A DNA stretch of 46,946 bases from Anaerolineaceae bacterium UBA5224 (GTDB taxonomy: Bacteria; Chloroflexota; Anaerolineae; Anaerolineales; Anaerolineaceae): the NCBI GenBank assembly GCA_002409365.1, contig DHUW01000090.1:32531-79476 (forward strand), written 5' to 3'. Shown piece after piece: positions 8,434 to 15,980 of this stretch. The notes beneath the pieces were generated by a model. The model ran no database searches and was not told the DNA's origin. It saw nothing but the letters and a program-made list of their open reading frames with translations. The translations under genes and the position numbers were made by a program. The first letter of the stretch is position 1, and each line of letters opens with the position of its first letter.

Positions 8434-9420
8434 ATGGATCAAGGCCTTTTGACGCTGGTTCTGCTGGCAGTCCTTTTATTAAGCGCGGGGGGGCTGTACC
8501 TGATTGGCAGATGGATTTACAGGAACAGTGCTTTAACGAAAGGAACGGAACGCGTTTCTCGTTTTGTTACAACAATCGATACGCACAAGCAGCAGAAAAC
8601 CGATCAAAAATCAGGCAAAGTAAACAACCTGGTATCCAGCCTGAGAAAATGGATAAACAAATCTCTGAGCAACATATCTTCAGAAGATCTACAGCAGAAA
8701 CTCTCCAGTGCTTATTGGCCGATCACCGATACTGAGTTTATTTTGTTGAGGATAGCAGTAGTTGTTTTTGGGTTTTTCTTTGGTTGGCTTGTTTCCAGGA
8801 ATTTGCTGGGGGGTTTATTCCTGGCTGTTCTCGCACTGATGGTTCCTCCAATGATGTTGGACCGTGCTATCACCAACCGTCAGCGAAATTTTGCCAATCA
8901 GCTCCTGGATGTTCTGGTTTTGATAAAAGGTGCAGTTCAGGCTGGCTATGGCTTGATGCAGTCATTTGACCTGGCTGTCAAAGAGATGCCTGCCCCTTCA
9001 TCCGAGGAGTTTTCCCGAGTTATTCGAGAAGTTCGCTATGGTATTTCATTGGAAGACGCACTCAATAATCTATCCAAACGAATGGAAAACGATGATCTGC
9101 AGATCGTGATCACTGCCATCATTATCAATACCCAAGTCGGCGGAAACCTTTCTACTGTACTCGAATCTACCATCAGCACAATTCGCGATCGTATGCAGCT
9201 CTTAGGAGAAATCCGCTCACTCACCTCCTATTCCCGCTATGTCGCTAACCTGCTTTCTCTGCTCCCCATAATTACCGGCGTTGCCATTTTCTTGATTTCC
9301 AGAGATTATTACGACCCCGTCAAGACATCTCTCATTGCACAGATCGGTTTAGGCATCGCTTTGTTAATGGTGGTTTTGGGCAATATTTGGCTTCGGCGTT
9401 TAGTAAAGATTAACGTATAG
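8434..9420 (+). CDS. tadB: TadB inner-membrane platform protein (T2SSF domain)
   Basis: This 328-residue protein has AAGGAG before the ATG. There is an N-terminal membrane helix, a cytoplasmic region, two helices around residues 105-145 (FILLRIAVVVFGFFFGWLV ... LAVLALMVPPMMLDRA), then the type II secretion F domain with QLLDVLVLIKGAVQAGYGLMQSFDLAVKEM and VGGNLSTVLESTISTIRDR, and two C-terminal helices. It pairs with TadC to form the platform on which the CpaF ATPase acts. The tadC start is only 11 bases downstream. Confidence 0.92.
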   Translation: MDQGLLTLVLLAVLLLSAGGLYLIGRWIYRNSALTKGTERVSRFVTTIDTHKQQKTDQKSGKVNNLVSSLRKWINKSLSNISSEDLQQKLSSAYWPITDTEFILLRIAVVVFGFFFGWLVSRNLLGGLFLAVLALMVPPMMLDRAITNRQRNFANQLLDVLVLIKGAVQAGYGLMQSFDLAVKEMPAPSSEEFSRVIREVRYGISLEDALNNLSKRMENDDLQIVITAIIINTQVGGNLSTVLESTISTIRDRMQLLGEIRSLTSYSRYVANLLSLLPIITGVAIFLISRDYYDPVKTSLIAQIGLGIALLMVVLGNIWLRRLVKINV

Positions 9421-9431
9421 GTGGTTACGCG

Positions 9432-10403
9432 ATGAATGATTTATTTGCTAATTCAAGTTTCTATCTTGTACTGGGCAGCCTGTTTATTGCTGCTCTGTTC
9501 GTCGGGATTGTATTATTTGTCATATTTTCTTTAAATAAGCGCCGCAGCAATCTATCTGCCCGTCTTGATCAGATTGAGGCACCGATTCCACAGATGTCTA
9601 CTAATCCAGCTAAACCTCGGATCATCGGACGCGAAATAAATGGGTCTCTATTTAGCCGTACACTTGCCAGTTGGGTTAATCAGGTGATTCTCTTTTTCGG
9701 TAAGTTTACTCCTGCAAAAAGCCTTGCAGATTTGGAACATAAGCTGGGGATCGCTGGTCATCCTTACAATTTACATGCACGTCAATTTTCTGTTCTACGT
9801 TTCTTCCTCTTGCTTGTTGGCGTTTTTATAGCTTTCCTCGTGATTCGCAGTTCAGTTACATTTGATTCCACAACGCTATTGTTTGGTGTATTGATCATTT
9901 TTCTTTTTTATGCCCTGCCCATTACCTGGCTGAATGGTCGTGTCCGTACTCGTCAGGCGCAGATCCAGAGAGATCTGCCTGATGCTCTGGATATGCTTGC
10001 CGTATGTGCCAGCGCAGGTTTGGGTTTTGATCAATCGGTACAGAAGATCAGTGATTATTGGCAAACGGAACTTGGTAAAGAATTTACTACCATGAGAACC
10101 GAAATGGAACTCGGCGCCTCTCGTACCGAAGCTTTGAAAAATATGAGCAAACGCGTGGATGTGAGTGATCTTTCACAGTTCATCGCTATCATTACCCAAG
10201 CTGAGAAGGTTGGTATGAGTTATGCAGATGTACTTCAGAGTCAGTCCATACAGATGCGTATTCTGCGCCAGCATCGGGTTCGGGAATCGGTGAATAAACT
10301 ACCAGCAAAAATGATTGTTCCTTTGGCACTGTTGATTTTCCCTGCCATTCTTGCGGTAATTCTTGTGCCGTTAATTCCTCAGCTGATGAACATTTTTAAA
10401 TAA
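9432..10403 (+). CDS. tadC: TadC inner-membrane platform protein (T2SSF domain)
   Basis: This 323-residue protein is the second platform component. It has an N-terminal helix (LVLGSLFIAALFVGIVLFVI), a pair of helices in the middle (FFLLLVGVFIAFLVIRS, LFGVLIIFLFYALPITWL), then the F domain DLPDALDMLAVCASAGLGFDQSVQKISDYW and KVGMSYADVLQSQSIQMR, and a last helix IVPLALLIFPAILAVILVP. The DALDMLAVCASAGLGFDQ segment is strongly TadC-like. It has an AGGTGG ribosome site and belongs to the same operon. Confidence 0.92.
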   Translation: MNDLFANSSFYLVLGSLFIAALFVGIVLFVIFSLNKRRSNLSARLDQIEAPIPQMSTNPAKPRIIGREINGSLFSRTLASWVNQVILFFGKFTPAKSLADLEHKLGIAGHPYNLHARQFSVLRFFLLLVGVFIAFLVIRSSVTFDSTTLLFGVLIIFLFYALPITWLNGRVRTRQAQIQRDLPDALDMLAVCASAGLGFDQSVQKISDYWQTELGKEFTTMRTEMELGASRTEALKNMSKRVDVSDLSQFIAIITQAEKVGMSYADVLQSQSIQMRILRQHRVRESVNKLPAKMIVPLALLIFPAILAVILVPLIPQLMNIFK

Positions 10404-10426
10404 TCTCAACTTCAGAAAGCATTTTT

Positions 10427-12229
10427 ATGACGAAATCAATAAAATCGAGACTCAGTCCCAGTGAAAATTTCGAAATCGGTGATGATAAAGATTTAAGTCA
10501 TTCAACAGAAAATTTCGATCTTGCAAATGATCCTGATTACCTCAAGTTTTTAGACCATTATCAAAAAGGAGAGTTTACTGAATGCACAAGGCTTCTTGAA
10601 ACTCTCGATGTGAAATATCCTGGAAATCCCGAGCTTCAAAAGATCTGGGATGACTTTAACATGAGAAGGTCTGTAAATAACATGACCTCAGCCATCAGGA
10701 AAGGTGAGACTCTTGCCAAATCCAAGGTGACAGCAAAGCTTATCTTATTTGCAGTTGTTGGAATTATCACGATTGGTGCTGTCTTTTTTGCCGCGTCTTT
10801 ACTTTTTCTGAAGGGCACTTCTGTAGAGGAAGCTGAAAGTGAAATTTCTCAACTTTCCGTATTATACAAGCAAGCAGATCAACTTCTGGAAGGTGGACGA
10901 CCGGAACTTGCCTTGGAAATTATTGAAAAGATAAAAGCTATTGATCCTCAGGATCAGAAACTTCCGGATTTGATTGACCGCACCGATGCACTTCTGGAAT
11001 TCGAAGATGAATACCACAGGGCGTTGGATTTGATCAATCAGGGTAAGCAGAATGAAGCACTTGTTTTATTGAAACAGCTTGAATCAGAAAACTCTGGCAT
11101 GTGGGATATATCTCAACGCATTGCCTCCATCGAGAATGTCAATCGTATCGCTGAATACAAAGAAGAAGGTAATGCTGCCTACATGAATGAAGAGTGGGAC
11201 AAGGTCATCACTGCTTACGAAGGAGCCATGGCCCTGGACACATCTTTGAATGATCCACTCATGATTGAGCAGTTGTTGTATGCTTACCTGAACCAGATTA
11301 TCACCCTGCTCGAAAGTGATACCAACGCCATTGAAGACATCGAGGTTGCCGAACAATATTATCGTAAAGCAACTGCTCTAATCCCCCAGAACAAGAATTT
11401 TTTCAACCAGCGGGGGAACTTGGAGGAAGTCAGCAGCAATCTTCTCGAATTAAAATATACCCAGGTAGCTAAAGCAGGTCTGGCAGACAAGAATCAGACC
11501 ATTTCTACCATTTCAAGGGCAGTTTCTTATATGGGAAAGGCCCTAAACCTGAACCCAAATAACGCAGCATTGCAGGAAGAATTAACAAACGCTAGAATCT
11601 ACCAAATTGCTTTTCAAAACTTTCTCGATATGGACTGGGCTCAGGCAGTCACCAGGCTTGAGAAAGTTCTAGCTGCAGACAAGAACTATGCAGGTGGCAA
11701 TGCAAGCGCCTTGCTTTACGAATCCTATTACGCGCTTGGCAAACAATACTACAATGCCAGCATTTATACAGATGCTCGCACTTATCTGGAACAAGCAGAA
11801 ATTCTTGCCTGGGCTGACGGGGATAACATGTTGAAATTGTTCCAGGTGCAGGTCCTTTTGGGATCCTCAATTGGAAAACTGGATGATTTTAAGACTGCTA
11901 TTTCCTATTACCAATATGCACTCAGAGCTATTCAAGCCCAGATGAAATTAGGGACAAATCCAGGACTCTTGACAAAATATTCAAAAGCCAACAGTCTGGC
12001 ATCTTACGGAAAGTATCAGGAGGCTTTTGAAATTTTCCAGGAATTATTTGAAGAAATTGACGTGGTCTATACTACCTCAGAAGTTGAAATAGCCCCTGGA
12101 GTTTGCCTGGCTCTGTTTGCAAGCGATAATTTATCTACTTTGGATGCCGTATTGAAAGCCAATAACCTTCCAAAGAATATGTCCATTTCGTTTGGAAGAA
12201 CATTGAGCGTTCCTTCAATTCAGAGATAA
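10427..12229 (+). CDS. membrane-anchored TPR-repeat protein of the tad operon
   Basis: This 600-residue protein has an N-terminal cytoplasmic part (one TPR-like helix pair, residues 36-75), one membrane helix (about 104-128, KLILFAVVGIITIGAVFFAA), then about 470 residues of helical tetratricopeptide-like repeats (for example YKEEGNAAYMNEEWDKVITAYEGAMALD, residue 243 on). There is no catalytic motif. It lies 23 bases after tadC and 45 before tadA/cpaF on the same strand, so a pilus role as TadD-like or scaffold protein is inferred. TadD proteins are usually shorter outer-membrane lipoproteins. Here a transmembrane anchor replaces the lipid, which fits a monoderm cell. Confidence 0.72.
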   Translation: MTKSIKSRLSPSENFEIGDDKDLSHSTENFDLANDPDYLKFLDHYQKGEFTECTRLLETLDVKYPGNPELQKIWDDFNMRRSVNNMTSAIRKGETLAKSKVTAKLILFAVVGIITIGAVFFAASLLFLKGTSVEEAESEISQLSVLYKQADQLLEGGRPELALEIIEKIKAIDPQDQKLPDLIDRTDALLEFEDEYHRALDLINQGKQNEALVLLKQLESENSGMWDISQRIASIENVNRIAEYKEEGNAAYMNEEWDKVITAYEGAMALDTSLNDPLMIEQLLYAYLNQIITLLESDTNAIEDIEVAEQYYRKATALIPQNKNFFNQRGNLEEVSSNLLELKYTQVAKAGLADKNQTISTISRAVSYMGKALNLNPNNAALQEELTNARIYQIAFQNFLDMDWAQAVTRLEKVLAADKNYAGGNASALLYESYYALGKQYYNASIYTDARTYLEQAEILAWADGDNMLKLFQVQVLLGSSIGKLDDFKTAISYYQYALRAIQAQMKLGTNPGLLTKYSKANSLASYGKYQEAFEIFQELFEEIDVVYTTSEVEIAPGVCLALFASDNLSTLDAVLKANNLPKNMSISFGRTLSVPSIQR

Positions 12230-12274
12230 CCCTCTTTATATGCACAATACTAAGATAACAGGAGCAAAACATAG

Positions 12275-13606
12275 ATGTTTACAAACCGACCAGCGCTGAA
12301 AAGAGAAACCCCAACAACCTCGCAATTCGGTGATCTTAACTTTTCTGATTACGAGCAGGATTTCTATATCGTCCGTGATGGAGTTCAACAGCAATTAATT
12401 ACCAATAACAATTCTACCAGCACTACCTCCGACCCTCAGAAGTTAAGAGCAACCATTGAACAAATTTTCAACCAGGTCCTGGTGGAAAATAATTTACTCT
12501 ATAACCTCTCAATCAGGGAAGAAATGCTTGGTTGGATTTTGGCAGATATCACCGGGTACGGTCCCATTGAACCCCTTCTAAGTGATCCGGATATCACTGA
12601 AATCATGGTAAATGGATATGATAAAGTCTATGTAGAACGTTCTGGCTTAATTGAGCCAACCAATGTCAGATTTGAGAATGACGCTCATTTAATGCGCGTT
12701 ATTGATCGTATTGTCTCTCCTATTGGTCGCCGCGTAGATGAGACTTCTCCGATGGTAGACGCCCGCCTGCCAAGCGGTTACCGTGTCAATGCAACCATCC
12801 CTCCGCTTTCGCTCATTGGTCCAGTGCTAACAATCCGTAAGTTTGCTACGAAACCTTTCACTATTCAGGATTTAATCGCCAATGGCACGCTTACATTTTC
12901 CCTGGCGAGCTTCCTCAAGAGCTGTGTGGAAGCCAGGGTTAATATTGTGGTCTCGGGTGGTACCGGTACTGGTAAGTCAACCTTTCTCAACGTACTTTCA
13001 TCCTTCATCCCTGAAGGGGAACGCGTGATAACAATTGAAGATACGGCTGAGTTGCAATTGCATCAATCCCACGTGGTCCGCCTTGAAAAACGCCCACCTA
13101 ATATTGAAGGCAAAGGTGAGATCTCAATCCGCCAGTTGGTGATCAACTCCCTGCGTATGCGCCCAGATCGCATCCTTGTCGGTGAGTGTCGTGGTGGGGA
13201 GGCAATCGATATGCTTCAGGCGATGAACACTGGTCACGATGGCTCAATGACCACTGTCCACTCCAATAGCCCCCGTGATGCCTTACGCAGAATTGAGACC
13301 ATGGTAATGATGGCTGGAATGGACTTACCACTCAAAGCCATTCGTGAACAAGTGGCTTCTTCTATTGAGCTTATCATCCACCAGGAACGCTTAAAGGATG
13401 GCACTCGAAAAATTACCAAGGTTTCTGAAGTTCAGGGCATGGAAGGCGATACCATTGTAATGCAGGACCTCTTCACATTCGAATTCACTGGTATACAGAA
13501 CGGAGTTGTAAAAGGTAACCTCAAACCAACCGGGCTTCGACCTCAATTTTTGCATAAATTGACTGCCAACGGCATCGAAATTCCAGAAAGTGTTTTCGAT
13601 AAATAG
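12275..13606 (+). CDS. cpaF: CpaF/TadA pilus assembly ATPase
   Basis: This 443-residue secretion ATPase powers pilus extension. The family segments are in order: DITGYGPIEPLLSDPDITEIMVNG (residues 91-114), RVDETSPMVDARLPSGYRVN, Walker A GGTGTGKS (228-235), an Asp box ITIEDTAELQL, a Walker B region RPDRILVGECRGGEA and the His box TGHDGSMTTVHSNSPRDAL. All catalytic features are intact. AGGAG lies upstream. It is the last tad gene; in many loci tadA precedes tadB and tadC, so this order is less usual. Confidence 0.95.
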   Translation: MFTNRPALKRETPTTSQFGDLNFSDYEQDFYIVRDGVQQQLITNNNSTSTTSDPQKLRATIEQIFNQVLVENNLLYNLSIREEMLGWILADITGYGPIEPLLSDPDITEIMVNGYDKVYVERSGLIEPTNVRFENDAHLMRVIDRIVSPIGRRVDETSPMVDARLPSGYRVNATIPPLSLIGPVLTIRKFATKPFTIQDLIANGTLTFSLASFLKSCVEARVNIVVSGGTGTGKSTFLNVLSSFIPEGERVITIEDTAELQLHQSHVVRLEKRPPNIEGKGEISIRQLVINSLRMRPDRILVGECRGGEAIDMLQAMNTGHDGSMTTVHSNSPRDALRRIETMVMMAGMDLPLKAIREQVASSIELIIHQERLKDGTRKITKVSEVQGMEGDTIVMQDLFTFEFTGIQNGVVKGNLKPTGLRPQFLHKLTANGIEIPESVFDK

Positions 13607-13673
13607 GAATCTATAGGTGTTTCACTCTTGTTGCGGGCACCTACCCTCCCCTGGTTTACATTGATTTATAACG

Positions 13674-13713
13674 ATATCGATTTCCCAATGAAGTTTTTTT
13701 GGGAAATCGATAT
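13674..13713 (+). other. perfect 15-bp inverted repeat upstream of the DUF192 gene
   Basis: Arms ATATCGATTTCCCAA (13674-13688) and TTGGGAAATCGATAT (13699-13713) are exact complements around a 10-base loop. It lies between cpaF and the next start (13737). No T-run follows the right arm, so it is not a standard terminator. It may be a mRNA stabiliser for the tad transcript or a protein-binding dyad. Confidence 0.6.
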
Positions 13714-13736
13714 TGAGTATTCAAAAAGGATAAACA

Positions 13737-14105
13737 TTGAAAACACAATTGCTGATAAATCCCGCTTCGCCAACTGAAAAGATTCAAATCATATATTGTG
13801 ATAATTTTCTGAGCAGACTGAAAGGGCTGATGTTTTCAAAACAGATCCCTTTGGACCAAGGCATCCTCCTGGCAGAAAGTAAAGAATCCAAGGTGGATAC
13901 TTCTATCCATATGATGTTCATGAATTTTAATATCACTGCGCTGTGGCTGAACAAAAATTTTGTAATCGTGGACAAAGTATTGGCAAAAAAATGGCACCCT
14001 GTTTATTTCCCTAAAGTTCAAGCACAATATGTCGTTGAACTCCATGCAGATCAGTTTCCCAATTTCTCCATTGGTGACCAGTTACTCCTGCAAGATTTCC
14101 AATAA
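13737..14105 (+). CDS. DUF192 family protein
   Basis: This 122-residue protein matches DUF192 along its length: CDNFLSRLKGLMFSKQIPLDQGILL, then SIHMMFMNFNITALWLNKNFVIVDKVLAKKW and a final YVVELHADQF. Family function is not established; members are small beta-barrel proteins often exported. No signal peptide is seen here. Start is TTG 13737 with AAGGA 6 bases upstream. It follows the tad operon on the same strand, 130 bases after cpaF and behind a hairpin, so it may be cotranscribed, but a pilus role is only a guess from position. Confidence 0.8.
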   Translation: MKTQLLINPASPTEKIQIIYCDNFLSRLKGLMFSKQIPLDQGILLAESKESKVDTSIHMMFMNFNITALWLNKNFVIVDKVLAKKWHPVYFPKVQAQYVVELHADQFPNFSIGDQLLLQDFQ

Positions 14106-14156
14106 ACCATAAGATTAAGACAGTGATTGACAATTAGAATGAGCGTATGGTTTTTT
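14104..14156 (+). terminator. possible weak terminator after the DUF192 gene
   Basis: AAACCATA (14104-14111) can pair with TATGGTTT (14146-14153), which runs into six T. The loop of 34 bases is long, so strength is doubtful. The remainder up to 14255 shows no gene. Confidence 0.3.
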
Positions 14157-14255
14157 CGATATGCTTATTTTTGTTTATCCTTCTAAAATGCGATCTCGTT
14201 GGTTCCATGCACCATTTATGGCGTGCTGAACTCCTCCCCTACAGGTGAATTCCGT

Positions 14256-14783
14256 TCATTGACTGGGGCTGGAGGTGGCTTTGAAGGCTTCGTGGAAGCT
14301 GACTTCACCTTCCGGGTAAATGCCATCAAAAGCGATGGCGAAAAGGTACTTTAGAGAGATTCCTTCGTGGGTCAGCGTGGTAGGGTGGACGAAACCGACC
14401 TTGCCATAATAATCAGGGTGACCAACCAAGAAACAACCGCGCGCGCCTATTTCCTTGAGTCGCACCAAACCTTCGCCAATCAGTGCTTTGCCGATGCCCT
14501 GTCGTTGATTTTCCGGTAGGATCGAAACCGGACCCAAGCCATACCAGCCGGTGGTGCCATCGGAGATCGTGATGGGCGAGAAGGCGATATGCCCGACCAC
14601 GCGACCGTCCATTTCAGCCACTAATGATATTGTGAGCGCACCCACCGCCCGCAGCGCTTCAATGATGAAGTGTTCGTTGAGGTCTGGAAAATTCAGCGGT
14701 CGGAAGGCTGCTACGGTGAGTTCGCTGATCACGTTGGAATCTTTAGGGGTTTCAGGGCGAATAGTAAAGACAGGCATGGGCAT
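14256..14783 (-). CDS. GNAT family N-acetyltransferase (YhbS-like)
   Basis: This 175-residue protein starts with the GNAT motif order: FTIRPETPKDSNVISELTVAAF, a central strand SLVAEMDGRVVGHIAFSP, then the acetyl-CoA binding loop ILPENQRQGIGKALIGEGL (pattern Q/RxxGxG/A) and GARGCFLVGHPDYYGKVGF, which is characteristic of the YhbS subgroup. The acceptor is unknown. An AGAGGT site lies about 5 bases before ATG 14783; a second ATG two codons later is possible. It is a single gene in the same direction as the metallophosphoesterase behind it, with a 119-base gap. Confidence 0.88.
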   Translation of the reverse strand: MPMPVFTIRPETPKDSNVISELTVAAFRPLNFPDLNEHFIIEALRAVGALTISLVAEMDGRVVGHIAFSPITISDGTTGWYGLGPVSILPENQRQGIGKALIGEGLVRLKEIGARGCFLVGHPDYYGKVGFVHPTTLTHEGISLKYLFAIAFDGIYPEGEVSFHEAFKATSSPSQ

Positions 14784-14902
14784 GGTGACCTCTTGTAGTG
14801 GGATAAGTATAATTATAGCATTGGCGGTTTACCTAGTCGACCTGTTTTTGACTGCCCGTCCTAAACGGAACCATTGGCAGACAGCACGATAAGCCACCTT
14901 CC

Positions 14903-15640
14903 CTATGATTTGATCTCACCTGTTGCCGTCCGAAGCATTTCTGCATACTCGTCGGGCATGTCACTTGACTCGATTGCCTTTGCTGTCTTCTCAACATCGT
15001 AATCTACGCGCATAAATTCCACTGACAGATCGCGACCTTCTGCCTGCAAAATTACATAACCGGCGCGCGGGTCGCCATCTTTCGGCTTGCCCACACTGCC
15101 CTCGTTGATCACATGGCGACCGCTGGGTAAGATGCGATGATAGGGTTTGTGGGTGTGCCCAACCACCAAAACATCCGCCTCAGCAAAGTCGAGTATTCGC
15201 TCCATGGTTGCATCGGGACGGTCGATGTAAAGGTATTCGTTGATTTTCCGCGGGCTGCCGTGAGCAAGCAGGACATTCAGATCACCCAATTGCAAAGGAA
15301 TTTGAGGAAGCAAGGTCCGCAGAAAAGCTTTATTTTCCTCAGTGGTGTGCAAATTAGTCCAGGCAATGGATCGCTTGCCCAAGGCTTTCTCTTCGTCGGT
15401 TTTGTATGCGCAGCCGCATTCGTCGCTGGAGTTCCCAATCCCCTGGTCATAGTTACCCATGACCGTAGGGATCTGCTTGTCACGGATCAACTCGATCACC
15501 TCGTTGGGAAAGGTGCCGTAGCCGACCAGGTCACCAAGGCAATAACGTTCTTTGATTCCGCGTTGGTCAAGATCCTTCAAGACAGCCTGAAGAGCTGGCA
15601 GGTTGGCATGGATGTCGCTGAAAATGGCAATTCGGTTCAT
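14903..15640 (-). CDS. metallophosphoesterase (calcineurin-like, YfcE/MJ0936-type)
   Basis: This 245-residue protein shows the five metal-binding blocks of the calcineurin-like family: IFSDIHANLPAL (D-x-H), CLGDLVGYG (GD), VMGNYDQ (GNxD), LLAHGSP (H) and VVGHTHKP (GHTH). All ligands are present. The protein is a phosphodiesterase or protein/nucleotide phosphatase of unknown target. AAGGAG lies 9 bases before ATG. A Cys pair in SSDECGCAYK is an extra. Confidence 0.9.
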   Translation of the reverse strand: MNRIAIFSDIHANLPALQAVLKDLDQRGIKERYCLGDLVGYGTFPNEVIELIRDKQIPTVMGNYDQGIGNSSDECGCAYKTDEEKALGKRSIAWTNLHTTEENKAFLRTLLPQIPLQLGDLNVLLAHGSPRKINEYLYIDRPDATMERILDFAEADVLVVGHTHKPYHRILPSGRHVINEGSVGKPKDGDPRAGYVILQAEGRDLSVEFMRVDYDVEKTAKAIESSDMPDEYAEMLRTATGEIKS

Positions 15641-15735
15641 GAGTTAGTCTCCTTGATTTTTATTTTACAGGATGGGCTGAATGATTTTCCATTCATACCT
15701 GTACATGCCCGACCATTTCAGATATGCCTTCAACG

Positions 15736-15773
15736 CTCGTGACGTCAGGTTGAAGGGAGCAACCTGACCTACA
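15736..15773. repeat. intergenic repeat, copy 1
   Basis: CTCGTGACGTCAGGTTG followed by a short spacer and GCAACCTGACCTACA. The two inner arms GTCAGGTTG and CAACCTGAC are inverted. A near-identical copy lies 69 bases on. It is in the 340-base gap 15641-15980, which has no other supportable gene. Confidence 0.7.
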
Positions 15774-15804
15774 AGCATTATTGACTCTCACCCGTTTGCC
15801 AGCA

Positions 15805-15841
15805 CTCGTGATGTCAGGTTGAAAGAGCAACCTGACCTACA
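15805..15841. repeat. intergenic repeat, copy 2
   Basis: This copy matches copy 1 except for one C-to-T change in the left arm and small differences in the spacer (one base shorter). The arms GTCAGGTTG and CAACCTGAC are conserved. It looks like a dispersed palindromic intergenic element. Confidence 0.7.
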
Positions 15842-15980
15842 GATAGGACGCAAGCAGTAAAGAGAGGGTGGTAACTATTGACCATATGTGACGATGGTTT
15901 CGGCTTGCCGTTTTCCCTTCGTCAAGGTATCCTTAATGGTTGACAATTCGCATATTTTGAGATTTCACACGGAGCACTTT

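Noticed and set aside
15137..15742. Plus-strand open frame of about 200 codons opposite the metallophosphoesterase
   Set aside because: It is antisense to a gene with all five metal-binding motifs and lacks any recognisable domain.
15736..15841. CRISPR array
   Set aside because: Only two copies, each itself palindromic and with no regular spacer series; no cas genes in the window.
15888..15980. 31-residue extension of the GT-C/NHL protein
   Set aside because: No ribosome site at the upstream start, while ATG 15981 has GGAG 6 bases before it and begins a sensible N-terminus.
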